This document shows, piece by piece, positions 1 to 7,593 of a stretch of 10,196 nucleotides of DNA. The number at the start of each line of letters is the position of its first letter. Position 1 is the first letter of the stretch. This stretch comes from DATKYV01 sp035528275 (GTDB lineage: Bacteria; Acidobacteriota; Terriglobia; UBA7540): NCBI GenBank assembly GCA_035528275.1, contig DATKYV010000076.1, positions 1 through 10,196 on the forward strand, given 5' to 3'. A model generated the notes under the pieces. It was not told the DNA's origin and ran no database searches. It worked only from the letters and a program-made list of their open reading frames with translations. Position numbers and translations under genes: made by a program.

Positions 1-687
1 AACCTTCAGCTCGCTCACCATGTCTGGGGTCATGGGGAAGTCAGAGTAAATAGAGATCATCCCTGTCTGGTTCATCATCCCCTGTTGCATGCTGGCGCCG
101 TCCATGACGGCCTCGTCGCCGGTCTGCAGGCCCCCGTTGATACGTGCATCAAACGGGTTACCGCCCCCGCCCGTGGTGACGCCCGGCATCAGGATTGCGA
201 AGGAAGCGGCAGAGCGTACGGTGCCCGCCACCAGCAGGGGCAGTTCTTTCAGGGTGTTCGGTGAGATCCCCGATGCCACTTCGGCGGTTTCGAAGTTCAG
301 GGGTGAAGCTGCGGCGCTCACCTCGATGGTCTGCAACGCCACGCCGAGTTCGAGGGAAACATCCGCGCGGACCCTTTGCTCGATCGCCACGGTGATTCCT
401 CTCTGCACGTAGTCGCGGAATCCCGCGGCCGAAACCTTCAGCTCGTAGCTGCCGGGCCGCAGGTTCGGAAAAGAGTAAAGGCCATCGCGCCCGGTACTCA
501 CCGATGCGGCGCTGGTTTCCGTGGCCACATCCGTCAGCGTGACAATGGCGTTGGGGATCACGGCGCCGGTGGGGTCAGTGACCGTGCCGCTGAGAGTCCC
601 GGTAAAGCTTTGCGCCATGCCCAGGGTGGGCAGGAGCAAAGCAACCAGAAACGAGCACATCCACAATCTGGGGTTTTTTGCTGCCAT
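1..687 (-). CDS. TonB-dependent receptor with N-terminal Cna-B/carboxypeptidase-regulatory domain (3' part outside window)
   Basis: The minus frame is open from the ATG at 687 to the window edge, giving 229 codons without a stop, so the C-terminus is missing. Residues 1-25 look like a signal peptide (start MAAKNPRLWMCSF, ending LGMAQ). Residues about 27-110 match a carboxypeptidase-regulatory/Cna-B-like beta-sandwich, with GTLSGTVTDPTGAVIPNA, then GLYSFPNLRPGSYELKVSAAGF. Residues about 115-229 look like a TonB plug region: ARINGG, a glycine-rich loop and the MVSELKV segment. This is the large receptor family expanded in Acidobacteriota, sometimes annotated as an 'OmpA-related' or TonB-dependent receptor; full members are usually about 1000 aa or more. 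The role would be outer-membrane uptake of an unknown ligand, often oligosaccharides. GGAGG at 692-696 lies 4 nt upstream of the start and supports it. Family confidence is high; the substrate is unknown. Confidence 0.85.
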   Translation of the reverse strand, partial: MAAKNPRLWMCSFLVALLLPTLGMAQSFTGTLSGTVTDPTGAVIPNAIVTLTDVATETSAASVSTGRDGLYSFPNLRPGSYELKVSAAGFRDYVQRGITVAIEQRVRADVSLELGVALQTIEVSAAASPLNFETAEVASGISPNTLKELPLLVAGTVRSAASFAILMPGVTTGGGGNPFDARINGGLQTGDEAVMDGASMQQGMMNQTGMISIYSDFPMTPDMVSELKV

Positions 688-691
688 AAAA

Positions 692-696
692 CCTCC
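692..696 (-). promoter_or_regulatory. Ribosome binding site of the TonB-dependent receptor gene
   Basis: On the minus strand GGAGG lies 4 nt upstream of the ATG at 687. It decides the start, because the protein that follows begins directly with a signal peptide. Confidence 0.6.
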
Positions 697-873
697 ACTT
701 ACCCAAAAAGTTCACTCGACGCTAGAAAGGAGATGGAAAAAGGAGTTTGTTGCTTTCCCGACCAAAACCCGATTACAAAAAGGACTCGCAGGCTCAGAAG
801 ACCCTGTGGCCTCAAATCTTGCAGTGTTTGAAGAACGCGCCTCCGACCGGCGCCCTAGTCCACACAAGTGTTC

Positions 874-901
874 CTAACAATAGAGAACACACCCTTGTCA
901 A
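874..901 (-). promoter_or_regulatory. Possible sigma70-type promoter for the TonB receptor gene
   Basis: The minus strand carries a perfect TTGACA at 896-901. The best -10 partner at normal spacing (16 nt) is the weak TGTTAG at 874-879, so only the -35 box is persuasive. It faces the receptor gene and lies downstream of the TPR stop, in a locally AT-richer stretch. Confidence 0.3.
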
Positions 902-961
902 GCACAAACGGGGGTCGTTTTCGATTGCGGCATCCAGCCCGCTTTCGCAACCCGATGACCT

Positions 962-981
962 TGGAATCAAGGGGGATTCCA
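962..981 (-). terminator. Hairpin after the TPR gene stop codon
   Basis: TGGAATC (962-968) and GATTCCA (975-981) form a perfect 7-bp stem with a 6-nt loop, beginning 7 nt past the TPR stop codon. There is no T-run after it on the minus strand, so it is not a textbook intrinsic terminator. It could be an RNA 3'-end stabiliser or a weak terminator. Confidence 0.3.
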
Positions 982-988
982 GGTGGGA

Positions 989-2578
989 CTAACCCAGAGG
1001 ACGGATTTCAATTAGGCGGTAGAATTCCTTCATCTTCTCGCTTCTTCTCTTTTTCAGCTCTTCAAAAGCCCGGCTTTGCTCGTCCGCTCGCGGGTCGCGG
1101 GTTCTTGCGTAGAGCATGGCTAGGTAGAAATTGGCCTGGTAGTCTTCGGGTTCCAGTGCCAGGGCTTTTTTCAACGCCTCCTCGGCCTGGTCATACTCCT
1201 TTCGCTTCATGTGTAAATTGCCGAGCTCGGCATAGGCCGCCGCGAAATCGGGAACCCTCTTCAGGCTTTCCTGAATCTCCTGCAACGCCTGGTCGAGATT
1301 TCCATCCTGATTGGCGAGGCGGCCCAGGAAGTAGTGCGCCGCGGCCGCCGTCTCCGGATGCTGGACGCAGAAATCGAACTCCTTCCGGGCCGCCTCATTC
1401 TGATAACCGTAGAAATATGCGATGCCCAGGGCCAACCGGCCCCGCACGTCGTTGGGCTTCAACTCGCAATACTTCTGAAAGTGCTGGACCGCTTCGGGGT
1501 ACCGGCTTTTCTGTTCGGCGGCTACACCCATGGCGTAGTGGTGATAGGGATTCTTCGCGTCCAGCTCCACCGCCTGCTTGAGGGAGCGATACGCCTCCTC
1601 GACGAGGTTCATTTGCACACAAACCATTCCGAAGAAAAAATGGATGGAGGCGTTCCGCGGTTCGAGATCGCGGGCGTGAGCCAGAAAGCTCAAGGCGCTG
1701 GTGTAGTCTTTTTGCTTCTCGGCCACCCGGGCGAGCTCAACTAGGATCGGGACCGAATTGGGCTGGAGCTCGGCCGTGCGCAGAAGAACGGCCCGCGCCT
1801 CGAGCAGCCGGCCCTGCCGTTCGTAGAGGACGCCTAATTCATAGAGAGCCGCTGAAGTGGCCAAACCCCGCCGGTCCAGGCCCTCGAGAAGCCGCATGGC
1901 GATGTCCGGCGCTTCCTGCTTCATGAGCAGGGGGAGGATCGGCAGGACCGCGAGATCGGTCAGGTCGGGGCTTTCAATCAACTGTCGCGCCGCCTCCGCC
2001 GCCTTGTTCCAATCTCCCAGCCCTGCGTAGTCGGCGCACATCAAGGAAAGTGCCGGCGCGCGTTCCCGTTGCTGCTGGGGCAACAACTTCAGGTATTCAA
2101 GCGATTCGCGGTAATCGCCTTTGCGGCTCGAGAGGGCGGCGAGCTGGTACTTGGCTTCCAGGCTTCCCGGGCTGATGTAAAGGAGACGCTTGTAGATTTC
2201 GACGGCCGCGTCGTTGGCCTTGGGGTCTGACTTCCCGCGCTCCTGAATCAGCCGTCCGAGATTTTCGTAAGCCCCCTCGTATCGCGGTGCGAGTTCAATG
2301 GCTTTTCTGAAGTGCGATTCCGCGGCCCGGGCGTTGCCTTCCTGGGCCTCGATGACACCCAGGAGGTTGTAGACCGCCGGCTCATCGGGAGATCGCTTCA
2401 TTGTCCGGGCCAGCTCTTCCCGGGCGGCGGAGATCTCACCTTTCTGAATGAGCTGCTGTGCGCGAGCTAGCGCTTCCTCAATCCTGGAAGCTCCACCCTG
2501 CGCCGCGGCGACGGGGTGCGCCAGGCTAAATGCGAAGAAGAGGAGAAGAGTGATGGTGAGCTTTGGAACTGTGCGCAT
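989..2578 (-). CDS. Secreted/periplasmic TPR-repeat protein
   Basis: The frame gives 529 aa from the ATG at 2578. It stays open upstream to 2884, but that extension has no signal peptide, is proline- and arginine-rich, and runs across the divergent hydrolase start, so the shorter start is preferred. An in-frame GTG five codons upstream, behind a GGAGGGG stretch, is an alternative. Residues 1-26 form a signal peptide (MRTVPKLTITLLLFFAFSL, ending AAA/Q). The rest is almost entirely tetratricopeptide repeats, about a dozen, from about residue 50 to 500; examples are AVYNLLGVIEAQEGNARAAE and AAAYAELGNLHMKRKEYDQA. Such proteins act as helical scaffolds for protein-protein contacts, probably in the periplasm here. 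No catalytic domain is visible. It lies upstream of the receptor gene on the same strand, but the 300-bp gap argues against a tight operon. The partner is unknown. Confidence 0.85.
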   Translation of the reverse strand: MRTVPKLTITLLLFFAFSLAHPVAAAQGGASRIEEALARAQQLIQKGEISAAREELARTMKRSPDEPAVYNLLGVIEAQEGNARAAESHFRKAIELAPRYEGAYENLGRLIQERGKSDPKANDAAVEIYKRLLYISPGSLEAKYQLAALSSRKGDYRESLEYLKLLPQQQRERAPALSLMCADYAGLGDWNKAAEAARQLIESPDLTDLAVLPILPLLMKQEAPDIAMRLLEGLDRRGLATSAALYELGVLYERQGRLLEARAVLLRTAELQPNSVPILVELARVAEKQKDYTSALSFLAHARDLEPRNASIHFFFGMVCVQMNLVEEAYRSLKQAVELDAKNPYHHYAMGVAAEQKSRYPEAVQHFQKYCELKPNDVRGRLALGIAYFYGYQNEAARKEFDFCVQHPETAAAAHYFLGRLANQDGNLDQALQEIQESLKRVPDFAAAYAELGNLHMKRKEYDQAEEALKKALALEPEDYQANFYLAMLYARTRDPRADEQSRAFEELKKRRSEKMKEFYRLIEIRPLG

Positions 2579-2596
2579 CGCACCAACCCGCACAAA

Positions 2597-2625
2597 ATCG
2601 TACCACCCCTCCGGCGAGCCGACAA
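2597..2625 (-). promoter_or_regulatory. Possible promoter of the TPR gene
   Basis: On the minus strand TTGTCG (2620-2625) and TACGAT (2597-2602) are separated by 17 nt. Each box matches the sigma70 consensus at 4 of 6 positions. The predicted transcript start would be about 14 nt before the ATG at 2578. The spacing is ideal but the boxes are imperfect. Confidence 0.3.
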
Positions 2626-2703
2626 CTTTGTCGCTTTGCAATGTCGCGCCGCAGACCGTATTCCACCCTCCATATTGGGTGATGCGCGCCCGCTCGTCTG
2701 GGT

Positions 2704-2709
2704 TACAAT
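2704..2709 (+). promoter_or_regulatory. Possible -10 box for the hydrolase-methyltransferase-DUF4091 cluster
   Basis: TACAAT matches the -10 consensus at 5 of 6 positions and lies 37 nt before the chosen hydrolase ATG at 2747. No good -35 box stands 16-18 nt upstream; the nearest, TTGGGT at 2675-2680, is 23 nt away. This is weak support for a promoter in the divergent region. Confidence 0.25.
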
Positions 2710-2746
2710 GGCCGCCCTGTATTATCTCCGTTTGCCGAGGAAAAAG

Positions 2747-5011
2747 ATGCGTGGCATTCGCTTCAACTTGTCCGGGGGAGGGTCGAGGACGCTCAGGGCC
2801 TGCGCCTGCGCTGTCCTGGCGCTCGCGGCCATCGCCGGCGGCGCGGGCAATCTCCCCGCGCAGAGCTCCTTGCGCGATGAGCACCTCAAGGTCCTGGCGC
2901 GCGGCCCATTGCAGAAAGAATACGATGACATGCTCTTCAAGTTTTTGCTTCGCGAAGCGGAGCGGGCGGCGAGCGAATGTCGCACGCGGATGGACGCCGT
3001 CAAATCCCAGGCGGATCTTGTTTCCTGGCAGGAAGCCAATCGTGATGCGTTCCTGAAACTAATCGGCGGCCTTCCTGCCGAACGGACTCCATTGAACGCG
3101 CGTGTGGTGGGAGAGATCGCGCGGCCAGGGTACGTGGTGCGCAAAGTGATCTTCGAGAGCCTTCCGGAGTTTTACGTTACCGCCAACCTCTACGTGCCGA
3201 CCGCGGGCGGGGGTCCTTACCCTGCCGTGCTTTCGCCGGAAGGCCACTCGAGGAACGGCAAGGCTTACGAGGTCTATCAACACCTTTTCATCGGGCTCGT
3301 CAAACGCGGTTACGTGGTGCTCACCTATGACCCCATCGGGCAGGGCGAGCGGCTCGAATACTGGGATTTCCTTTCCGGCGGGCGGCGCTTCGAATTCAAC
3401 CAGCACGCCATGGCGGGAATCCAGGAGTATTTGCTGGGACAGAACCTGGCGCGCTATTTCATCTGGGACGGAATCCGCGCCCTCGACTACTTGACCAGCT
3501 TGCCGGAAGTAGATGCATCGCGCATCGGCATCACCGGCAGTTCGGGCGGCGGGACGCTGACCACTTTCATTTCCATGCTCGACCCGCGCGTCAAGGTGGC
3601 CTCGATTGTGACCTTCATTACCTCACTGCCCAAGAAGATCGAGAATCGGCACAACGACGCCGAATCCGACCCGGAACAGGACGTTCAAGGGCTGCTGGCG
3701 GCGGGAATCGACCATCCCGAGTACGTGGGAATGATCGCCCCGCGCCCGGTTCAGATCGGCGCGGCAACCGAGGACTTCTTTCCGATCGCCGGCACCCGCC
3801 AGACGTTCCAGGAGGCTCGGCAGCTCTACGAGAGGCTCGGCATCGGCGAGCGGATTAGAATGGTCGAATTCGAGCACCGCCACATGTACAGCCAGCCGCT
3901 CCGCGAGGCCACCACCGCCTGGTTCGATCGCTGGCTGAAAGGAGGCGAAGGCGAGGTTCACGAGCCGGCGATCACGCCCGAACCCGATTCGACGCTCCAG
4001 TGCACTCCGTCCGGCCAGGTGCAGACTTCGATGGGAGGGAAGCGCGTTTACGATTTCAATCGCCTGGAAGCGGAGCGTCTGGAGGCGGGGCTGGAGAAAA
4101 GACGTCTCCAGCCGGATTTCGTTCGCGACCTTCCCTCCTTGATCCGGGGGCAGTTGAACTTGCCTTCAGGGCAGGCAAAACCGCAAGTGCGCAAATTGGC
4201 CGAGGTCGAGATCGACGGCCTGGCGGTGGAACGGCTTGTTCTGGAAACCGAACCCGGCATCATTGTTCCCATCCGCGTCATCTATTCCAAAAACCGATCG
4301 GGCCGCTCACCCGCCGTGGTCTATCTTCGTGATCGGTCGGGCGCCCGGGACGCGCCGGAAATCTTCGAGAGACTGTCGCGCGGAGGCAAGCTCGTGGCCG
4401 TGGCCGACGTCAGAGGGTTTGGCGAAACGATGTCGCCGCGCAACGTCCGGGAGGAAGGCGTCGACTACTTCGACCCGCGCGACGGCATGGACGCCGATTT
4501 TGCCTACGCCGCATTCTTTCTGGGACGCCCGCTGCTCGGGATGCGTGTCTGGGACGCGCTGCAAGTGGCGGAATACCTCCGTTCGCGCCCCGACGTCGAA
4601 CCCAGCCGGGTCACCGTTGCCGGGCGCGGGTGGGCCGGCGTCATCGCGCTTTTCACCGCGGCCGTTGATTTGAAGGTTTCTGGAATCGTGGTTGAAGGAG
4701 TTCCCGCTTCCTACGCGGAGGTCGCTCACAGCGAGCTCTACAATCATCCTGCGAGTCTTGTGCTGCCCGGGGTGCTCCGCGAATTCGACCTTCCTGACGC
4801 CTTCGCGGCGCTGGCCCCACGGCCGGCACTCGTCCTCGACCCGGTGGACGCCCTCATGAGGAAAATGACTCGCGAAGAGGCGAGGTCCGCCTTCCAGGCG
4901 GCGCGGAATACGTCCGCGGCGCATGGGGCCGCTGCCCCGCTTGAAGTTCGGGTCGCGGCGTATGAGTCCGACGCGGTCGAATCACTGGAACGCTGGCTGC
5001 TCGAACACTGA
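2747..5011 (+). CDS. Secreted tandem alpha/beta hydrolase (acetyl-xylan-esterase-like), second domain without nucleophile
   Basis: The frame gives 754 aa from the ATG at 2747, which has GAGGA 5 nt upstream and a signal-peptide-like N-terminus (residues 1 to about 40, ending NLPAQS). An upstream in-frame ATG at 2708 overlaps the putative -10 box and was not chosen. Two alpha/beta hydrolase units follow. Unit 1 (about 130-400) has RGYVVLTYDPIGQGE, the nucleophile elbow GITGSSGGG with S266, then APRPVQIGAATEDFF with D343 and HRHMYS with H377 or H379, giving a full Ser-Asp-His set. Unit 2 (about 500-754) repeats the layout, with LVAVADVRGFGE, VAGRGWAGV and APRPALVLDPVDA. Its residue matching S266 is G628, so it is probably not catalytic. 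The family resembles acetyl-xylan-esterase-type (CE7-like) hydrolases, which cleave ester-linked groups from glycans. The substrate is not readable. It is the first gene of a three-gene plus-strand cluster. Confidence 0.85.
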   Translation: MRGIRFNLSGGGSRTLRACACAVLALAAIAGGAGNLPAQSSLRDEHLKVLARGPLQKEYDDMLFKFLLREAERAASECRTRMDAVKSQADLVSWQEANRDAFLKLIGGLPAERTPLNARVVGEIARPGYVVRKVIFESLPEFYVTANLYVPTAGGGPYPAVLSPEGHSRNGKAYEVYQHLFIGLVKRGYVVLTYDPIGQGERLEYWDFLSGGRRFEFNQHAMAGIQEYLLGQNLARYFIWDGIRALDYLTSLPEVDASRIGITGSSGGGTLTTFISMLDPRVKVASIVTFITSLPKKIENRHNDAESDPEQDVQGLLAAGIDHPEYVGMIAPRPVQIGAATEDFFPIAGTRQTFQEARQLYERLGIGERIRMVEFEHRHMYSQPLREATTAWFDRWLKGGEGEVHEPAITPEPDSTLQCTPSGQVQTSMGGKRVYDFNRLEAERLEAGLEKRRLQPDFVRDLPSLIRGQLNLPSGQAKPQVRKLAEVEIDGLAVERLVLETEPGIIVPIRVIYSKNRSGRSPAVVYLRDRSGARDAPEIFERLSRGGKLVAVADVRGFGETMSPRNVREEGVDYFDPRDGMDADFAYAAFFLGRPLLGMRVWDALQVAEYLRSRPDVEPSRVTVAGRGWAGVIALFTAAVDLKVSGIVVEGVPASYAEVAHSELYNHPASLVLPGVLREFDLPDAFAALAPRPALVLDPVDALMRKMTREEARSAFQAARNTSAAHGAAAPLEVRVAAYESDAVESLERWLLEH

Positions 5012-5036
5012 GACGGCCGCCGAAGGCGGCTCTCAG
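5008..5036 (+). other. Intercistronic hairpin overlapping the hydrolase stop codon
   Basis: GCCGCC (5016-5021) and GGCGGC (5025-5030) form a perfect 6-bp stem with a GAA loop. The flanks CTGAG (5008-5012) and CTCAG (5032-5036) extend it after a small internal bulge. The TGA stop (5009-5011) lies in the outer stem. There is no T-run, so termination is unlikely. It may shield the upstream mRNA end or lower expression of the methyltransferase gene. Confidence 0.45.
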
Positions 5037-5065
5037 GCCAAATGGGAATCTGCACCGGAGGGGTC

Positions 5066-5734
5066 ATGTCAAGGCGAGCCGCATGGCTTTTGGGTTTGAT
5101 GTTCTTGGGTCTTGCCTGGCGCACTGCGGTGGGACAGACCGAGCATCAGCAACACCACCCCCCGGAGTCAACGACAAGCTATATCCAAGCGCTGGAAGAC
5201 CCCGAACGCGCCGCATGGCAGCAGCCGGAGGAAGTGATCGCCAGGCTCGACCTCAAACCGGGAGACGAGGTGGCTGACCTGGGGGCGGGCTCCGGTTATT
5301 TCACCTTGCGCATGGCGAGAGAAGTAGGCCAGGGGGGCAGGGTCTACGCCGTGGATACCAACCCGGAAATGCTCAGGGACATTGAGAAGCGCGCTGAGGA
5401 AGAACAACTGGAGAACATCCAGACGATTCTCGCCGATCCCAACGATCCGAAGCTGGGATCGCAGTCCGTGGACCTAATCTTCATTTGTGATGTCCTCCAT
5501 CATATCTCCCATCGAGAACGCTACTACCCGCTCCTGGCGCGCGCCTTGAGGCTGGGGGGAAGGCTCGTTGACATCGATTTCTACAAGCGCAATTTGCCGG
5601 TCGGCCCGCCCGTGGAAATGAAAATCGCCAAGAAGGACGCGATCAAGGAAATCGAGCCGGCCGGCTTCGATCTGGTCCATGACTATGATTTCTTGAAGTA
5701 CCAGTACTTCCTGGTTTTTGAACTTGCAGAGTAA
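5066..5734 (+). CDS. Class I SAM-dependent methyltransferase with apparent signal peptide
   Basis: The frame gives 222 aa from the ATG at 5066, which follows GGAGG with 4 nt spacing; an in-frame ATG at 5042 lacks such a site. Residues 1-23 look like a signal peptide (MSRRAAWLLGLMFLGLAW, ending AVG/Q), followed by a polar, His-rich linker. The Rossmann core is clear: motif I VADLGAGSGYF at 69-79, the acidic end of strand 2 at D97 in VYAVDTNPEM, and DLIFICDVLHHI at 136-147, then GGRLVDIDFYK. This is a Methyltransf_11/25-type fold that would move a methyl group from S-adenosylmethionine to an unknown acceptor. An export signal is odd because SAM is cytoplasmic; the segment could instead be a membrane anchor. 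It lies 54 bp after the hydrolase and 58 bp before the DUF4091 gene, so co-transcription is likely. Confidence 0.85.
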   Translation: MSRRAAWLLGLMFLGLAWRTAVGQTEHQQHHPPESTTSYIQALEDPERAAWQQPEEVIARLDLKPGDEVADLGAGSGYFTLRMAREVGQGGRVYAVDTNPEMLRDIEKRAEEEQLENIQTILADPNDPKLGSQSVDLIFICDVLHHISHRERYYPLLARALRLGGRLVDIDFYKRNLPVGPPVEMKIAKKDAIKEIEPAGFDLVHDYDFLKYQYFLVFELAE

Positions 5735-5792
5735 GCTTCGCCCACCGTCGAGCCCTCCCGGGGCTTGTTCCGGAGGAGAAAGGTTGAACTCA

Positions 5793-7490
5793 ATGCGCCG
5801 TTGTTTCCTCAAGGTGATACTGATCGGGATGGCCGCTTTGCAGGGTGCTTCGACCGCGCGGGCGCGCGAATTCGACGCGTGGTTCGTTGACTCGCTCGTC
5901 AAAGTGTTCCCGTCGGACCCGCCCGGAGCGCAGCGTCTGAAGCGGCCGGAGTATTGGGCGGCCCGCAACCAGCACCTCAGCATTCAACTGGCGGTTCGCT
6001 CGAAAGCGTCCCGCGCGCAATTGCAGGCGCGCGTCGAGACGCTTGAAGGCCCGCATGGCGCGAAAATCCCCGAGGTCCAAGTTCGACACGTGGGATACGT
6101 GGTGGTGGCTTCCCCCACACCCGACAGTCCTGCCGACGAATTGGTGGGCGAGGCGCCCGGTTGGTATCCGGACCCGCTGCTCGATTTGCCTTTCGACCTT
6201 GAGGCCGGCCGGACGCATTCCCTGTGGATCACGGTTCACGTGCCCGTGGACGCCGCGCCCGGGGCTTACCAAGGGGTGATCGAAATCACCGCCGGCGCGC
6301 ATCGTCTGGTCCGCTCACAGTTCAGCCTTCGGGTGGTCAGCGCAAGAGTGCCGGAGGAGCGGTCGCTCAAAGTCACGAATTGGCTCCAATTCAATGACAA
6401 GGTCGCGCGTCAATTCTACGGAGTCTCCGCCGCTTCCCCCGAGGGATGGAAGCTTTTGGAGAACCTCGCCCGAGTGATGGCCGAGCACCGCCAGAACGTT
6501 GTCCTCACGCCCCTCCTGGACCTTGTCGAGCCTCGCACAGGACAAAACGGGACGCACTACGATTTCAGCCAATTCGATCGGTGGGTGGAAACGTTCCGCA
6601 AAGCCGGGGCGATCGGCTACATCGAAGGCGGCCATCTGATCGGGCGCACCGGCGGCGGGTACGACTCGCCGCTCGAAGTTCCCATCCTGGAAGTTGTGGG
6701 CGGGGAGGTCCGCCGGGTAGCTCTGCCCCCGGAGGATCCACGCGTCGGAGAGTTCCTCGCGGGTTTTCTCTCCGCCCTCAACTCTCATTTGGAGCAGAAG
6801 GGGTGGAAGAACATCTACTACCAGCACATCCTTGATGAAGCGCACGGCACCGAGCCGGCTGTCTACGAAAGGATTGCGAAAATCGTCCGCCATCACCTGC
6901 CCGGCATTCCCATTATGGACGCCGTGGATGCCGATCACATGCCCGAAGAACTGCAGAACAACTGCGACGTCTGGGTGCCTCAGCTCGGTCTTTTCGATGA
7001 CCAGATGGACCTGCTCGAGCGGCGGATGAAGGCCGGGCGCGAGGTGTGGTTTTACACTTGCCTCTATCCGCAGCGGCGGTATTTGAACCGCCTGCTGGAT
7101 TATTCGCTGCTCAAGGTGCGGCTCCTTCATTGGCTGAATTTCCGTTACAACTTTGCGGGTTATCTTCACTGGGGCTGGAATTGGTGGACGCCGGAGCCCA
7201 TGCTCGCAACCCAGCCCGTTATCAATGACAATCAGACTCTGCTTCCCGCCGGTGATGCGTTTATCGTTTACCCGGACCGCGCAAACCTCTCCGTGCACAG
7301 CTCGATTCGATTCGAAGCCATGTGTGATGGTATCGAGGATTTCGAGCTGCTGCGACTACTGAAGGCGAAAAAGCCCGCCGAGGCCGAACGTATCGCGAAG
7401 GACGCCATCAGTTCCTTCACCGAATACGTCCGCGACCCCGTGAAATTCCGGGAGATTGAAAGGCGGCTGCTCAAGGAACTTTCAGAATAG
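5793..7490 (+). CDS. DUF4091 / GH123-like secreted protein, probable glycoside hydrolase
   Basis: The frame gives 565 aa from the ATG at 5793, which is preceded by GGAGGAGAAAGG at 5772-5783 and starts directly with a signal peptide (MRRCFLKVILIGMAALQGAS, cleavage after ARA at about residue 24). An in-frame ATG at 5718 overlaps the methyltransferase end and gives a non-signal leader, so it was rejected. Residues about 25-190 form a beta-rich N-terminal domain (YWAARNQHLSIQLAVRS, VHVPVDAAPGAYQGVIEIT). The rest matches DUF4091: an Asp-Glu pair at D348-E349 in LDEAHG, LHWGWNWW, and the C-terminal CDGIEDFELL at 511-520. DUF4091 is related to family GH123, where a neighbouring Asp-Glu pair carries out substrate-assisted cleavage of N-acetylgalactosaminides; the pair here fits that pattern. 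The true substrate is unknown. It is the last gene of the plus-strand cluster. Confidence 0.85.
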   Translation: MRRCFLKVILIGMAALQGASTARAREFDAWFVDSLVKVFPSDPPGAQRLKRPEYWAARNQHLSIQLAVRSKASRAQLQARVETLEGPHGAKIPEVQVRHVGYVVVASPTPDSPADELVGEAPGWYPDPLLDLPFDLEAGRTHSLWITVHVPVDAAPGAYQGVIEITAGAHRLVRSQFSLRVVSARVPEERSLKVTNWLQFNDKVARQFYGVSAASPEGWKLLENLARVMAEHRQNVVLTPLLDLVEPRTGQNGTHYDFSQFDRWVETFRKAGAIGYIEGGHLIGRTGGGYDSPLEVPILEVVGGEVRRVALPPEDPRVGEFLAGFLSALNSHLEQKGWKNIYYQHILDEAHGTEPAVYERIAKIVRHHLPGIPIMDAVDADHMPEELQNNCDVWVPQLGLFDDQMDLLERRMKAGREVWFYTCLYPQRRYLNRLLDYSLLKVRLLHWLNFRYNFAGYLHWGWNWWTPEPMLATQPVINDNQTLLPAGDAFIVYPDRANLSVHSSIRFEAMCDGIEDFELLRLLKAKKPAEAERIAKDAISSFTEYVRDPVKFREIERRLLKELSE

Positions 7491-7556
7491 ACCGGACCGC
7501 TGAGTTCCGCTGGTACTGTCCGGCGGCTGCAATCGGGCGCCACCCATTGAAACCCC

Positions 7557-7593
7557 GCGCCCCCTACACCGAAAGCTTGAAGGCGCTCTTTTT
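7557..7593 (+). terminator. Weak possible terminator after the DUF4091 gene
   Basis: GCGCC (7557-7561) can pair with GGCGC (7582-7586), and a short T-run follows at 7589-7593. The stem is only 5 bp with a 20-nt loop, so support is low. GGCGCT (7582-7587) can also pair with AGCGCC (7596-7601), which would compete with this fold and with the first palindrome. Confidence 0.2.

Larger units (their letters stand above)
688..988. other. Intergenic region between the TPR gene and the TonB receptor gene
   Basis: About 300 bp contain no convincing gene. Small open frames here on the plus strand have no ribosome binding site and no recognisable protein. The region holds a hairpin just past the TPR stop (962-981), a TTGACA box (896-901) and the receptor ribosome binding site (692-696). 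If the TTGACA box is used, the receptor transcript would have a leader of roughly 180 nt. I see no known riboswitch fold in it. Confidence 0.5.

Noticed and set aside
868..1581. 237-codon plus-strand open frame over the TPR gene end
   Set aside because: Its translation is rich in Pro, Arg and Ser with no fold pattern, while the opposite strand encodes regular TPR helices.
2516..2746. N-terminal extension of the hydrolase frame
   Set aside because: The extension overlaps the start of the divergent TPR gene, has no signal peptide at its own start and no ribosome binding site. The ATG at 2747 has GAGGA at 5 nt and starts an export signal.
2579..2884. N-terminal extension of the TPR protein frame
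   Set aside because: The 102 extra residues are low-complexity, run antisense into the hydrolase gene, and would bury an internal signal peptide.
6315..7298. 327-codon antisense open frame inside the DUF4091 gene
   Set aside because: It is a high-G+C shadow of the plus-strand gene: no family features and no ribosome binding site seen, and the sense frame has clear domain motifs.
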